Source of the DNA: Photobacterium angustum
Lineage (GTDB): Bacteria > Pseudomonadota > Gammaproteobacteria > Enterobacterales > Vibrionaceae
DNA: 64,000 bases
NCBI RefSeq assembly: GCF_003026365.1
Contig: NZ_PYOM01000001.1
Span: 124,001 to 188,000 of the forward strand
Reading direction: 5' to 3'
Shown piece by piece: positions 8,765 through 18,748 of the stretch (position 1 is its first letter; each line of letters opens with the position of its first letter). The notes under the pieces were generated by a model. That model did not search any database and was not told the origin of the DNA. It was given only the letters and a program-made list of their open reading frames with translations. The position numbers were made by a program, and so were the translations under genes.

Positions 8765-10159
8765 TTATTTCTCTTCCAACGCATCCGTTGTTGCTGGGAG
8801 GGTTAAGGCATCATTTTTAGCTACGAGTTTGATTAAAAATAATACTGGAATACCTATCAATGCGGTGGTGAGGAAAAAGATGTTATAGCCGAAATGGTCG
8901 ACATAAACGCCAGAGAACCCCGCAATAAATTTAGGGAAAAGTAGCATGATAGAGCTAAATAATGCGTACTGAGTTGCAGAGAAAGCCACATTGGTTAGGC
9001 TAGACATAAAGGTGATGAAAGCTGCGGTTGCAATACCTGCACCTAAATTATCAGCTGAAATAACTAAAGTTAACATCTCGAGATTATTACCAACATAGGT
9101 AAATACCATAAACAACAGATTGGTAATTGCGGATAATAAAGCGCCTAAGGCAAGAATACGTAAGGTGCCAAATTTACTGACAAGAATGCCGCCTACACCA
9201 GCTCCTACTAAGGTCATGATCACACCAAAGACTTTTGATATTGATGCTACTTCACTCTTGGTAAACCCCATATCAACGTAGAATGCATTCGACATAACCC
9301 CCATCACCACATCAGAAATGCGATAACAACTAATGAGTAATAAGATCAGTAGTGCGTTTTTACCATAGCGCTGAAAGAAGTCTTGGAAAGGCATAACGAC
9401 AGCGGTATAAAACCACGCTGCGAGTCTTGCTTGTTTTTTACCTATCCCTTTTTGCTGTAATTTTTGTTGGTAGTCATGTTCGATCTTTTGAATCGATGAG
9501 CTGTCGATCTTTGGCTCTTTAACAAAGAGGGTGGTAATCACGCCAATTGACATCATACCAGCCATGATAAAGTAAGCCGCTCTCCAGCCTGCAGGATCAT
9601 AACCACTATCAGAGCCAAACCACGCAGCAAAAGCCAGTGCTCCTGCACCTGCCATGATCATCGCTAATCGGTAGCCTGCCATATAGGTTGCTGATAATGC
9701 TGCCTGTAAACGCACAGTGGCAAGTTCAATACGAAATGCATCAATGACGATATCTTGTGTTGCAGAAGCAAAGGCGACAACAATTGCAAATAAAGCAAAT
9801 TGAACAAGATCTGTTTGTGGGTTGCTGGTCGCCATGCCGCAGAGCGATAAAATAATGATCAGCTGAGAAAATAGCATCCAGCCACGACGTCGACCAAATA
9901 ACCGAGAAAAAATGGGCAAAGGAAAACGGTCAACAAGCGGTGACCACGCCCATTTGAAGCCATAAGCAAGGGCTACCCAACTGAAAAAACCGATACTGGT
10001 TCGGCTAACATCAGCTTCTCGTAACCAAAATGAAAGGGTGCCAAAGACTAATAAAATAGGTAAGCCGGAAGAGAACCCTAACGCGAACATGATCAGTGCT
10101 TTGGGGTTTAAATACACACGCCAACCGGTGGTATTATTTTGTTGTATGGCTTTGTCCAT
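8765..10159 (-). CDS. ampG: AmpG-family muropeptide permease
   Basis: MFS transporter importing GlcNAc-anhydroMurNAc peptides for cell-wall recycling; in many species it feeds beta-lactamase induction. The 464-residue product has at least twelve hydrophobic segments and the family signature FALGFSSGLPILLVFGTL near the N terminus, then GFFSWVALAYGFKWAWSPLVDR. ATG at 10159 with GAGGAAAAT directly upstream is preferred over an upstream TTG at 10201. Synteny with ampG-yajG-bolA of E. coli supports the name. A 7-bp inverted repeat (10176-10196) lies in its leader. Confidence 0.92.
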   Translation of the reverse strand: MDKAIQQNNTTGWRVYLNPKALIMFALGFSSGLPILLVFGTLSFWLREADVSRTSIGFFSWVALAYGFKWAWSPLVDRFPLPIFSRLFGRRRGWMLFSQLIIILSLCGMATSNPQTDLVQFALFAIVVAFASATQDIVIDAFRIELATVRLQAALSATYMAGYRLAMIMAGAGALAFAAWFGSDSGYDPAGWRAAYFIMAGMMSIGVITTLFVKEPKIDSSSIQKIEHDYQQKLQQKGIGKKQARLAAWFYTAVVMPFQDFFQRYGKNALLILLLISCYRISDVVMGVMSNAFYVDMGFTKSEVASISKVFGVIMTLVGAGVGGILVSKFGTLRILALGALLSAITNLLFMVFTYVGNNLEMLTLVISADNLGAGIATAAFITFMSSLTNVAFSATQYALFSSIMLLFPKFIAGFSGVYVDHFGYNIFFLTTALIGIPVLFLIKLVAKNDALTLPATTDALEEK

Positions 10160-10343
10160 ATTTTCCTCGTAACACAAGTATCGACACTTGATACTTAGCA
10201 AAGTATAAAACTGTTATTTTTCTTTATAAATCAGATCTTAGCAGCAATAAGCTCAGTGTGCATTGCTTCATTATCAATTCGACAACAACTTGTGCTGTTA
10301 ATTCATAAACCGTAAAAGTTGGTTGATATTTGAGGGTAATTAT

Positions 10344-10712
10344 TTAAGGACGCTGTATCTGTGTTAGTTCAGGGCAAGGGGCAAGATTGAGCAAGTAATA
10401 AGCGTGATTGGTGATTTTTTGTTGAATATAAATGTTGCCTAGCAATTGGTAATCTTCGAGTTGTACAACGTATTGAAGTAATAACCAAAAAGCGGCTTCA
10501 TAATCATCGATTGGATTTTTATCCGCGATATTCATGTCCCACCACTGAGCAAGACATTCATGTGCATCATTTTTTAGATGATAAAAAGGAACATCACCCT
10601 CAATAGTTGCAATAGTAGACACCGCAAAAGAAGGGGCTTGATCAAAAATAAACTGTTTAATTCGTTTATTTTGACGATGAGAAACAGACGGTTGATAGAT
10701 AGGAGTGATCAT
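10344..10712 (-). CDS. uncharacterised 122-residue protein
   Basis: I do not recognise this protein. It starts MITPIYQPSVSH at ATG 10712; the frame continues upstream only to a TTG with no ribosome site. The product is soluble, without signal peptide or membrane segment, with an N-terminal basic patch (RQNKRIKQF), and a hydrophobic, probably helical second half (AAFWLLLQYVVQLEDYQLLGN). It follows the cyclophilin gene by 43 bases. Its Shine-Dalgarno AGGTGA lies inside a perfect 14-bp hairpin, so expression may be controlled at translation. Real gene probable; function unknown. Confidence 0.7.
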   Translation of the reverse strand: MITPIYQPSVSHRQNKRIKQFIFDQAPSFAVSTIATIEGDVPFYHLKNDAHECLAQWWDMNIADKNPIDDYEAAFWLLLQYVVQLEDYQLLGNIYIQQKITNHAYYLLNLAPCPELTQIQRP

Positions 10713-10713
10713 G

Positions 10714-10749
10714 TACGTCACCTGTACTTGATTGCGTACAGGTGACGTA
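10714..10749 (-). promoter_or_regulatory. perfect 14-bp inverted repeat covering a ribosome binding site
   Basis: The arms TACGTCACCTGTAC and GTACAGGTGACGTA flank an 8-base loop. In the minus-strand mRNA the 3' arm contains the AGGTGA Shine-Dalgarno of the gene starting at 10712. No T run follows, so it is not a standard terminator. It could block translation, be an RNase III site or be a DNA operator. Confidence 0.75.
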
Positions 10750-10755
10750 ATCAAT

Positions 10756-11307
10756 TTATTTAATAACTTTCATTGATTCAATGATTATAGGCTGCTGAGG
10801 TACATCTTGCATACCTGTTGCACGATTAGAACCCGTTGGGATTTTAGCCATATCTTGTACAACAGAAAAACCTTTAACCACTTTACCAAATACTGCATAA
10901 CCAGGGTTATTACCTGCAGCATTTAAAAATGCATTGTCTTTATAGTTAATAAAGAATTGGTTAGTCGCAGAATTTGGATTTTGCGTACGTGCCATAGCAA
11001 CAGTTGCGGTATCGTTTTTTAATCCATTACTTGCTTCGTTTTTAATCGGAGCATGCGTTGGACGTTTAACCATGTCCTTATCAAAACCGCCGCCTTGAGC
11101 CATAAAGCCTGGGATAACACGATGGAAAATAGTCCCGTTGTAGTTGCCTTCTTCAACATAGCGTAAGAAGTTTTTACTACTAATTGGGGCTTTTTCTTCA
11201 TTTAGTTGGATCGTAAAATCCCCTAAATTTGTTGTCACTAAGACCTGTGTTGCAGCACTGACAGGTAAGGCGATAATTAAGCATAGCGCAAGTAAAAAAC
11301 GCGACAT
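10756..11307 (-). CDS. ppiA: periplasmic peptidyl-prolyl cis-trans isomerase (cyclophilin type)
   Basis: Cyclophilin that catalyses proline isomerisation. The first 18 residues are a signal peptide (cut after VSA), placing it in the periplasm, unlike cytoplasmic PpiB. The active-site segment FHRVIPGFMAQGGGF is complete, with VAMARTQNPNSATNQFFINY following. Length 183 agrees with PpiA (190). The start codon overlaps the stop of the upstream lipoprotein gene (TAATG), so the two are translationally coupled. The choice of ppiA over ppiB rests on the signal peptide. Confidence 0.88.
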   Translation of the reverse strand: MSRFLLALCLIIALPVSAATQVLVTTNLGDFTIQLNEEKAPISSKNFLRYVEEGNYNGTIFHRVIPGFMAQGGGFDKDMVKRPTHAPIKNEASNGLKNDTATVAMARTQNPNSATNQFFINYKDNAFLNAAGNNPGYAVFGKVVKGFSVVQDMAKIPTGSNRATGMQDVPQQPIIIESMKVIK

Positions 11308-11876
11308 TAAACATTCTCCGTTAAGTATTGATGCAATTTGCCATCTTTGGCGATCTCTTTAAGCACTGAATTCATCATTTTCTCTAAACTTTGTGCTATT
11401 TCTTCACGTGTCACTTTAAAAGGTTCTTGCTTGGTAGAGCGAGCAGAATATTTTTTGCTAAAAGTACCTTTTGGTGTCGTTACAACGAGTTCAATTTGAA
11501 GTTGGCTATCAATATCATGTTTAACTAAGCCTTGGGTTACCTTGACTAAGGCTTGCTGAATATTTATAGCAATATTTGACGTTGAAGCAGTGTTAACAGT
11601 AATCCCTTCGCTGGCAAATTGTTTTGTTAATGCTGCTTGAAAGGTTGATGCAATATTACCTTCGGGTTGAAACTCTTCAACATTGGTCGCACCACTATCA
11701 ATGATGGCGATATAGTTATGATTACGCTCATCTTTACTCGATAGTTGTACTGCAAGCTGTGATGTGGCTTGCTGTGCTAAAACTGGTGTTAATGTTAAAG
11801 CGAGTGGTGGCTGCGCAGGACGGCTTGCACATGCGCTTAGTAATAATGCTGCAGCAATCACAATATATTTTTTCAT
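11307..11876 (-). CDS. yajG: YajG-family lipoprotein
   Basis: Predicted outer membrane lipoprotein of 189 residues: a hydrophobic leader with lipobox LLSAC (lipidated cysteine at residue 16), then a YajG-like domain with YIAIIDSGATNVEE and repeated alternating hydrophobic strands. I start it at ATG 11876, which has GGAGAG upstream, rather than at earlier in-frame codons. It sits between rlmG and ppiA and near ampG and bolA, matching E. coli ampG-yajG-bolA. The molecular role of YajG is unknown. Confidence 0.82.
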   Translation of the reverse strand: MKKYIVIAAALLLSACASRPAQPPLALTLTPVLAQQATSQLAVQLSSKDERNHNYIAIIDSGATNVEEFQPEGNIASTFQAALTKQFASEGITVNTASTSNIAINIQQALVKVTQGLVKHDIDSQLQIELVVTTPKGTFSKKYSARSTKQEPFKVTREEIAQSLEKMMNSVLKEIAKDGKLHQYLTENV

Positions 11877-11974
11877 GCTCTCCATTTCCTTGTATTCGTT
11901 GTTTAAATATAAACGAAAAATCAATGTCGTATTAAATATCACAAGCAATAAATTAACGTCATAAACACGTTAGA

Positions 11975-13099
11975 TTATTTTGACGATTGTAAAACCACAA
12001 ATTTATTACTTTGGCCGATAAGTTTTACATTTCCAAAGACACGTTTTAGTTTTTCATGGTAACCCAATTGCCTATTCCCGATCACGATCAGATCGCCACC
12101 TTGACGTAATACTCGCTGTGCATCGCAGAACATTTGCCAAGCAATATGATCAGTAACGGTATTTTGCTGGTGGAAAGGAGGGTTGCATAAGACTAAGTCA
12201 GCACTATCAAGTGGGAAATCATCTAAACAATTAGCTATTACTACTTGTAATTGTTGAGGGTTTTCTAAGTTTAAATCAGCATTTTCACGGCATGATGCTG
12301 TTGCCATGAAGCTTTCATCTACACAAACAATATTAGCTTGTGGATTTAATCGTGCAGCTTTAATACCTATCACGCCATTACCACAACCAAGATCGATAAT
12401 ATCTTTATACTTTTGGTCTTGTGGAATGAAATCTAGCAATAAACGTCCACCAATATCTAAGCTATCACTAGAAAATACGTTGGCATGGTTAGTGATTGTT
12501 AACTTATGCTCAGGCACATCCCATTGTGTAGGGAGGGGTAGGGGCTTTGCTAAGTTAGGATTGGTTTTACAAAATATTAATCGCGCTTTTTTAACGGCTA
12601 GTGATGTTTTGGTCTCACCTAAAAACTTTTCAAATAGCTTTAAGGTTGAAGAGTGAATCTCTTTTACTTTACCAGCCGCAATAATGGTGCTTTCAGCAGG
12701 AAGTAAGTGACACAATTGTTGTAATTGCCAGCTTAATAAACGGTTATTTTTAGGTTGCTTTAGCAAAACTAATTGAGGGTTCTTAGGCAATTTTGAAAGA
12801 CAATCAACAATATTAATCATTGGTAATTGGTTGTTTTCCAAGTTAGCAATAAATGCCTGTTTAGAGACAAAAGAATCCGACACACTGGTAACAGGTGCTT
12901 GATTTGAAAACCAGCAACTCAATGCGCCAAAGCTATCGTTCATGATAAGGATTGGACGTTCAGGATCGAGTTCCAGATCGTTGCAATAATTGATCAGGTA
13001 CTCATCGCCAGCATCCCATGCTTGCAGAGTTTCATTTTTCCTTACAGGAAAACGAGTTAGCGATAGAGTGCGTTGGTGTAAGGTTAGCTCTGGTTTCAT
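11975..13099 (-). CDS. rlmG: 23S rRNA (guanine1835-N2)-methyltransferase
   Basis: SAM-dependent methyltransferase modifying G1835 of 23S rRNA. The 374-residue protein has the two-domain RlmG/RsmC architecture: a degenerate N-terminal half (QAWDAGDEYLI, NDSFGALSCWF) and a catalytic C-terminal half with the SAM motif DLGCGNGVIGIKA and the NPPFHQQ motif. DAGDEYL and HANVFSSDSLDIG resemble E. coli RlmG more than RsmC. It is divergent from bolA, with a 143-base intergenic region. RsmC is the main alternative and less likely. Confidence 0.9.
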   Translation of the reverse strand: MKPELTLHQRTLSLTRFPVRKNETLQAWDAGDEYLINYCNDLELDPERPILIMNDSFGALSCWFSNQAPVTSVSDSFVSKQAFIANLENNQLPMINIVDCLSKLPKNPQLVLLKQPKNNRLLSWQLQQLCHLLPAESTIIAAGKVKEIHSSTLKLFEKFLGETKTSLAVKKARLIFCKTNPNLAKPLPLPTQWDVPEHKLTITNHANVFSSDSLDIGGRLLLDFIPQDQKYKDIIDLGCGNGVIGIKAARLNPQANIVCVDESFMATASCRENADLNLENPQQLQVVIANCLDDFPLDSADLVLCNPPFHQQNTVTDHIAWQMFCDAQRVLRQGGDLIVIGNRQLGYHEKLKRVFGNVKLIGQSNKFVVLQSSK

Positions 13100-13208
13100 T
13101 GCGGATAACTTTCAGGTATGTTTACAAAATAGTCGGCTATTTTCGCAGAACACTACGCGAGTGCAAAGGAAATACGACATTAAAATAACAATAAAGTGAG
13201 AAGGTTTT

Positions 13209-13228
13209 GCAATATGTCGCGATATTGC
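13209..13228 (+). promoter_or_regulatory. hairpin just upstream of the bolA ribosome site
   Basis: GCAATAT and ATATTGC form a 7-bp stem with a six-base loop ending five bases before the GGAGG of bolA. It may shape translation initiation; inference only. Confidence 0.4.
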
Positions 13229-13242
13229 GAGCGGAGGTAAAT

Positions 13243-13554
13243 ATGATTCAACAACGTATCGAACATAAACTGCATGATGCGTTTGCACCTAAGCATTTAG
13301 AAGTGCTTAATGAAAGTCACATGCATAATGTGCCCCCAGGCTCTGAGAGTCACTTTAAAGTTGTCGTTGTGAGTGAGCAATTTAATGACCAACGTTTAAT
13401 TGCAAGACACCGTGCTATCAATAGCGTATTGGCCGATGAATTGGCAAATCATATTCATGCTCTAGCGATTCACACTTATACTGAAGCGGAGTGGTCTGAG
13501 TTAATGGCTGCACCTGCATCACCATCTTGTCGTGGTGGCTCACAAATTGGATAA
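13243..13554 (+). CDS. bolA: BolA-family protein
   Basis: Stationary-phase morphogen; BolA proteins bind monothiol glutaredoxins and DNA. The 103 residues align end to end with E. coli Bol[22 protein letters not shown] holds the family core, with the conserved HALAIHTYT near the C terminus and the CRGG tail. I start at ATG 13243, which has GCGGAGG upstream. It is monocistronic, ending in a terminator at 13578. Confidence 0.93.
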   Translation: MIQQRIEHKLHDAFAPKHLEVLNESHMHNVPPGSESHFKVVVVSEQFNDQRLIARHRAINSVLADELANHIHALAIHTYTEAEWSELMAAPASPSCRGGSQIG

Positions 13555-13577
13555 ATAGTGAAATATATTAAATAAAA

Positions 13578-13602
13578 GGTCGTTGTTATAACGGCCTTTT
13601 TT
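13578..13602 (+). terminator. terminator of bolA
   Basis: GGTCGTT / AACGGCC stem (one G-T pair) with a short loop, followed by TTTTTT; it starts 24 bases after the bolA stop. Confidence 0.82.
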
Positions 13603-14127
13603 ATTATTTGTCGGTAATATAAAACGAAGTGCAAATCCATAAACAGCATATATATTTGTTAAAAATTAGCGTTACGGTCAGTGTTTAATCGTATTAATGG
13701 CTGATGATTTAAATAACACTCATTTGTTAACTTTATGTATTGATTTGATTATCTCAATAAAAGTGATAATGACATTTTTGTTAAAAACTGACCTTAAAAA
13801 AAATGCAAGGTTGAATGGTGTTATTTTTAATAAATGTGCGCTTTGTCAAACTTATTAAGTTGTTGAACTATTGCACTCCAATTTTTGCTTGGTTTTCAGT
13901 CGGAATCGCGTGTATTGGCATAGAAAAAACATCGCGGTTAATGGTAGAATCGCCGCCTTGAAAAACTACTCGCCGATAATGATTGTGGTGATGTGGTTAA
14001 CCAGATGTTGCGGTATTGGTTTTTTGCGAGTGAAATTCACTTGTAGACCGATTTCGAACTATGAAAAGTCGTGTCTTAATTGCGCAATAGAAAATTCTTT
14101 TTTCCCTTTAATGTAGTGCAAGTGCGT
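13603..14127. other. long A+T-rich region upstream of the nqr operon
   Basis: About 525 bases without a credible gene. It must carry the nqr promoter; a TAGAAT element near 13945 is a possible -10, without a clear -35. An 81-codon open frame (13871-14116) has no ribosome site or recognisable product and I do not annotate it. Confidence 0.5.
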
Positions 14128-15468
14128 ATGATTACAATAAAAAAGGGTTTGGATATCCCAATTTCAGGGACTCCTACCCAGGCGATACATGATGGTAATG
14201 CCATCTCTAAAGTCGCCTTGCTTGGCGAAGAATATGTTGGTATGCGTCCTACAATGCATGCTCGCGTAGGGGATGTAGTGAAAAAAGGTCAGATTCTTTT
14301 TGAAGATAAAAAGAATCCTGGCGTTAAGTTCACTGCTCCAGCTAGTGGCAAGGTAGCGGAAATTAACCGTGGTGCTAAGCGCGTTCTTCAATCTGTAGTA
14401 ATTGATGTCGAAGGCGATGAGCAAATCACATTTAACAAGTATGAGTCAGCTCAACTAGCTCAACTAGATCGTGCAGTTGTTGTCGATCAATTGGTTGAGT
14501 CAGGTATGTGGACTGCGCTTCGTACGCGTCCATTTAGCAAAGTTCCAGCTGTTGGTTCTGAGTCTCAAGCTATTTTTGTGACGGCTATGGATACCAATCC
14601 ATTGGCTGCGAATCCAGAAGTTATCATCAATGAACAAAGTGATGCTTTCATTGCAGGTTTGACGGTTCTTTCTCGTCTTACTAGCGGTAAAGTTTTCGTT
14701 TGTAAATCTGGTGCTAGCCTTCCGCGTTCATCTGAAGCAAATGTTGAAGAGCACGTATTTAACGGTCCGCACCCTGCGGGTCTTGTTGGTACGCACATTC
14801 ACATGCTTTATGGTGCAGATGCAAATCACATTGCTTGGGGTATTAATTACCAAGACGTTATTGCGTTCGGTAAGTTATTCCTAACAGGTGAGCTATACAC
14901 AGATCGCGTTGTTTCTCTTGCTGGTCCTGTTGTTAATAAGCCGCGTTTAGTGCGTACTCGCATTGGTGCTTCTCTTGAGCAACTGACTGATTCAGAAATG
15001 ATGCCGGGTCAACTACGTGTTCTTTCTGGTTCTGTGCTTAACGGCTTGAAAGCTGAAGGTCCACATGCATACCTAGGTCGCTATCACCTACAAGTGTCGG
15101 CGTTACGTGAAGGCTATGAAAAAGAATTCATGGGCTGGATTGTACCTGGTAAAAACAAATTTTCTGTAACTCGCACATTCTTAAGCCAGTTCTTCCCTGG
15201 TCAGTTGTTCAATATGACAACAACAACGAATGGTTCTGAGCGTTCAATGGTACCTATCGGTAATTACGAAAAAGTAATGCCATTAGATATCGAGCCGACA
15301 TTACTTCTTCGTGATCTATGTGCTGGTGATTCAGACAGCGCGCAACAACTTGGTGCATTAGAACTAGATGAAGAAGATCTAGCACTATGTACATTTGTTT
15401 GCCCTGGTAAGTATGAGTTTGGTCCATTGCTACGCGAGTGCTTGGACAAAATTGAGAAGGAAGGGTAA
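14128..15468 (+). CDS. nqrA: Na+-translocating NADH:quinone reductase subunit A
   Basis: Cytoplasmic-side subunit of the six-subunit sodium pump NQR, involved in quinone interaction. The 446 residues are the family length and align throughout with V. cholerae NqrA from [12 protein letters not shown] to [34 protein letters not shown] and [13 protein letters not shown] are conserved blocks. I start at ATG 14128; the frame extends 16 codons upstream but homologues do not. The Shine-Dalgarno is poor. First gene of nqrABCDEF; the next gene starts three bases after its stop. Confidence 0.97.
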   Translation: MITIKKGLDIPISGTPTQAIHDGNAISKVALLGEEYVGMRPTMHARVGDVVKKGQILFEDKKNPGVKFTAPASGKVAEINRGAKRVLQSVVIDVEGDEQITFNKYESAQLAQLDRAVVVDQLVESGMWTALRTRPFSKVPAVGSESQAIFVTAMDTNPLAANPEVIINEQSDAFIAGLTVLSRLTSGKVFVCKSGASLPRSSEANVEEHVFNGPHPAGLVGTHIHMLYGADANHIAWGINYQDVIAFGKLFLTGELYTDRVVSLAGPVVNKPRLVRTRIGASLEQLTDSEMMPGQLRVLSGSVLNGLKAEGPHAYLGRYHLQVSALREGYEKEFMGWIVPGKNKFSVTRTFLSQFFPGQLFNMTTTTNGSERSMVPIGNYEKVMPLDIEPTLLLRDLCAGDSDSAQQLGALELDEEDLALCTFVCPGKYEFGPLLRECLDKIEKEG

Positions 15469-15471
15469 TTC

Positions 15472-16716
15472 ATGGGTCTCAAGAATTTCCTCGAAGATAT
15501 TGAACATCACTTTGAACCAGGTGGTAAGCATGAACGTTGGTTTGCGCTATATGAAGCGTTTGCAACTATCATGTACACACCAGGTCAAGTAACGCGTACT
15601 TCTGCGCACGTTCGTGACAGTATTGACCTTAAGCGCCTGATGATCATGGTTTGGCTTGCGGTCTTCCCAGCAATGTTCTGGGGTATGTACAACGTCGGTG
15701 ATCAAGCTATTGCTGGTCTTAACCACCTATACACAGCAGACAAGCTAACAGCAATTATTGCTGCAGATTGGCATTACTGGTTCACTCAAATGCTAGGCGG
15801 AACATTATCCGTTGACGCAGGTTGGGGCAGTAAGATGCTGCTTGGTGCAACCTATTTCCTACCTATCTATGCAGTAGTATTTGCTGTTGGTGGTTTCTGG
15901 GAAGTGTTGTTCTGTATGGTGCGTAAGCACGAAGTTAACGAAGGTTTCTTTGTAACTTCTATTCTGTTCGCATTGATCGTTCCACCTACATTACCGCTTT
16001 GGCAAGCAGCACTAGGTATTACCTTTGGTGTTGTAGTCGCAAAAGAAATTTTTGGTGGCACTGGTCGTAACTTCCTTAACCCTGCACTTGCAGGTCGTGC
16101 GTTCCTATTCTTCGCATACCCAGCTCAGATCTCTGGTGATCTAGTTTGGACTGCGGCGGATGGTTTCTCTGGTGCGACTCCGCTAAGTCAGTGGGCTCAA
16201 GGTGGTGAAGCAGGTGTTGTTAACACTATCACTGGTCAAACAATTACTTGGATGGACGCGTTCATCGGTCACATCCCAGGTTCTATTGGTGAAGTATCAA
16301 CATTAGCTATCCTGATCGGCGGTGCATTCATCGTTGTTATGGGTATTGCTTCATGGCGTATTATTGCCGGTACAATGATCGGTATGATTGCAGCAGCAAC
16401 GCTATTTAATATCATTGGTTCTGATACGAACCCAATGTTCAGCATGCCTTGGCAGTGGCACCTAGTATTAGGTGGTTTTGCATTCGGTATGATGTTCATG
16501 GCAACTGATCCTGTTTCTGCAGCGTTTACCAACAAAGCAAAATGGTGGTATGGCGCATTGATCGGTGCAATGGCTGTAATGGTTCGTGTTGTTAACCCAG
16601 CGTACCCAGAAGGCATGATGCTAGCGATCCTATTCGCTAACTTATTTGCACCTCTATTTGACAACCTAGTTGTTCAAGGCAATATCAAACGGAGACTGGC
16701 TCGCCATGGCAAGTAA
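15472..16716 (+). CDS. nqrB: Na+-translocating NADH:quinone reductase subunit B
   Basis: Integral membrane subunit carrying a covalently bound FMN and the main sodium path. Of 414 residues, the C-terminal two thirds contain about ten membrane segments; the SGAT motif in [12 protein letters not shown] holds the threonine that ApbE flavinylates. It overlaps nqrC by 11 bases. apbE, the enzyme that attaches this flavin, lies at the end of the cluster. Confidence 0.97.
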   Translation: MGLKNFLEDIEHHFEPGGKHERWFALYEAFATIMYTPGQVTRTSAHVRDSIDLKRLMIMVWLAVFPAMFWGMYNVGDQAIAGLNHLYTADKLTAIIAADWHYWFTQMLGGTLSVDAGWGSKMLLGATYFLPIYAVVFAVGGFWEVLFCMVRKHEVNEGFFVTSILFALIVPPTLPLWQAALGITFGVVVAKEIFGGTGRNFLNPALAGRAFLFFAYPAQISGDLVWTAADGFSGATPLSQWAQGGEAGVVNTITGQTITWMDAFIGHIPGSIGEVSTLAILIGGAFIVVMGIASWRIIAGTMIGMIAAATLFNIIGSDTNPMFSMPWQWHLVLGGFAFGMMFMATDPVSAAFTNKAKWWYGALIGAMAVMVRVVNPAYPEGMMLAILFANLFAPLFDNLVVQGNIKRRLARHGK

Positions 16717-17497
16717 TAAAGATAGCATGAAAAGAACGCTGCTTTTTGTTGTTGTATTGAGCCTAGTGTGTTCAATCATCGTATCAGTAGCAGCTGTTTC
16801 ATTACGCCCTAAGCAAGAAGAAAATGCGGTACTTGACGTACAGCGTAATATTCTTTCTGTTGCAGGTTTGCTAACACCAACAACAAACGTTAAAGAAACA
16901 TACGCTAAGTTTATCGAGCCTAAGCTTGTTAACATTAAAACTGGTACTTATGTTTCTGAAGTTGATGGTCAAACTGCGGCACAATACGACCAGCGTGCGG
17001 CTGCGAAAGATAAAACTGAATCTACTAAGCTACCAGCTAACGAAGATTTAGCGAAGATCATTCGTCGTGCTAACGTTGCGACTGTATATCTTGTAAAAGA
17101 TGCTGCTGATCAAACAACTAAAGTAATCTTACCTATCCACGGTAACGGTCTATGGTCAATGATGTACGCATTTGTTGCTGTTGGTATGGACGGTAACACT
17201 GTTGACGGCATCACTTACTACGAGCAAGGTGAAACTCCTGGATTGGGTGGTGAAGTTGAAAACCCAACATGGCGTGAGCAATTTGTTGGTAAGAAGTTGT
17301 ACGACATGAACTTCAAGCCTGCAATTAAGATTGTTAAAGGTGGCGCGCCAGCGGGTAGCGAACACAGTGTTGATGGTCTTTCTGGTGCAACATTAACAAG
17401 TAATGGTGTACAGCATACCTTCGACTTCTGGTTTGGTGCTCAAGGCTTCGGTCCTTACCTTGCTAAGCTACGTGCAGGAGATCTGAATAATGGCTGA
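16706..17497 (+). CDS. nqrC: Na+-translocating NADH:quinone reductase subunit C
   Basis: Membrane-anchored periplasmic subunit with covalently bound FMN. One N-terminal membrane helix (about residues 12-34) precedes the FMN-binding domain; [11 protein letters not shown] near the C terminus carries the flavinylated threonine, and [15 protein letters not shown] is a family block. I start at ATG 16706 (MASNKD), as in V. cholerae, giving 263 residues; GGAGA lies upstream inside nqrB. It overlaps nqrD by 8 bases. Confidence 0.97.
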   Translation: MASNKDSMKRTLLFVVVLSLVCSIIVSVAAVSLRPKQEENAVLDVQRNILSVAGLLTPTTNVKETYAKFIEPKLVNIKTGTYVSEVDGQTAAQYDQRAAAKDKTESTKLPANEDLAKIIRRANVATVYLVKDAADQTTKVILPIHGNGLWSMMYAFVAVGMDGNTVDGITYYEQGETPGLGGEVENPTWREQFVGKKLYDMNFKPAIKIVKGGAPAGSEHSVDGLSGATLTSNGVQHTFDFWFGAQGFGPYLAKLRAGDLNNG

Positions 17498-18122
17498 TGC
17501 TAAAGAAATGAAAAAGATCCTGTTTGGACCTTTTATTAGTAATAACCCAATCGCCCTTCAGATTCTTGGTGTATGTTCGGCGTTAGCGGTAACAACTAAG
17601 CTAGAAACAGCGTTTGTTATGACAATCGCAGTAACTGCGGTAACTGCTTTTTCTAACCTATTTGTTTCACTTGTTCGAAATCAAATCCCGAACAGCGTGC
17701 GTATCATTGCTCAGATGGCAATTATCGCATCACTAGTAATCGTGGTAGATCAGGTACTAAAAGCGTACCTATACGATATCTCTAAGCAGCTATCTGTATT
17801 CGTTGGTCTTATCATTACTAACTGTATCGTAATGGGTCGTGCAGAAGCATACGCAATGAAATCAGCACCACTTCCATCTTTCTTAGATGGTATTGGTAAC
17901 GGTTTGGGTTATGGTTTCGTACTGATTACAGTTGCTTTCTTCCGTGAACTACTAGGTTCTGGCAAGCTATTCGGTATGCAGGTATTACCACTAACGTCTG
18001 ACGGTGGTTGGTACCAGCCTAACGGTCTAATGCTGTTAGCGCCGTCTGCTTTCTTCCTAATTGGTTTCATGATCTGGATTATTCGTACTTTCCGTCCAGA
18101 ACAAGTAGAAGCGAAGGAGTAA
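17490..18122 (+). CDS. nqrD: Na+-translocating NADH:quinone reductase subunit D
   Basis: Six-helix membrane subunit related to RnfE; with NqrE it forms the inverted pair that binds an iron centre in the membrane. The 210 residues include [24 protein letters not shown] near the start and [17 protein letters not shown] with the iron-ligand cysteine. Gap to nqrE is 7 bases. Confidence 0.97.
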   Translation: MADAKEMKKILFGPFISNNPIALQILGVCSALAVTTKLETAFVMTIAVTAVTAFSNLFVSLVRNQIPNSVRIIAQMAIIASLVIVVDQVLKAYLYDISKQLSVFVGLIITNCIVMGRAEAYAMKSAPLPSFLDGIGNGLGYGFVLITVAFFRELLGSGKLFGMQVLPLTSDGGWYQPNGLMLLAPSAFFLIGFMIWIIRTFRPEQVEAKE

Positions 18123-18129
18123 GGGGAAC

Positions 18130-18726
18130 ATGGAACATTATCTTAGCCTATTAGTTCGTTCGATTTTTATCGAGAACATGGCGTTATCTTTCTTCTTAGG
18201 TATGTGTACATTTCTTGCGGTATCTAAGAAAGTTAAGACCTCGTTTGGTCTGGGTGTTGCAGTAATCGTAGTACTTACGATTGCAGTACCTGTAAACAAC
18301 CTTGTTTACACTTACTTATTGAAAGATGGCGCATTAGTTCAAGGTGTTGACCTTAGCTTCCTGAACTTTATTACTTTCATCGGTGTTATCGCAGCGTTAG
18401 TACAGATCCTAGAAATGATTCTAGATCGCTTCTTCCCGCCGCTATATAACGCACTAGGTATTTTCCTTCCGTTGATCACAGTTAACTGTGCAATCTTCGG
18501 TGGTGTATCGTTCATGGTACAGCGTGATTACAACTTTGTAGAATCTATCGTATACGGCTTCGGCTCTGGTACGGGGTGGATGCTAGCAATTGTTGCACTT
18601 GCAGGTATTCGTGAAAAGATGAAATATTCAGATGTACCGGCAGGTCTTCGTGGTTTAGGTATTACCTTTATCACCGTAGGTTTGATGGCGTTAGGCTTCA
18701 TGTCTTTCTCTGGCGTACAGCTGTAA
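18130..18726 (+). CDS. nqrE: Na+-translocating NADH:quinone reductase subunit E
   Basis: Six-helix membrane subunit related to RnfA and partner of NqrD. The 198 residues contain [20 protein letters not shown] in the first helix and [15 protein letters not shown] later, each with a conserved cysteine thought to bind the intramembrane iron. A run of short intergenic gaps keeps it within the operon. Confidence 0.97.
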   Translation: MEHYLSLLVRSIFIENMALSFFLGMCTFLAVSKKVKTSFGLGVAVIVVLTIAVPVNNLVYTYLLKDGALVQGVDLSFLNFITFIGVIAALVQILEMILDRFFPPLYNALGIFLPLITVNCAIFGGVSFMVQRDYNFVESIVYGFGSGTGWMLAIVALAGIREKMKYSDVPAGLRGLGITFITVGLMALGFMSFSGVQL

Positions 18727-18748
18727 TCAGGATAAGTAAGGAATATCA

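Noticed and set aside
13871..14116. 81-codon open frame upstream of nqrA
   Set aside because: No ribosome site, no family resemblance, and its composition looks random; nqrA itself starts at 14128.
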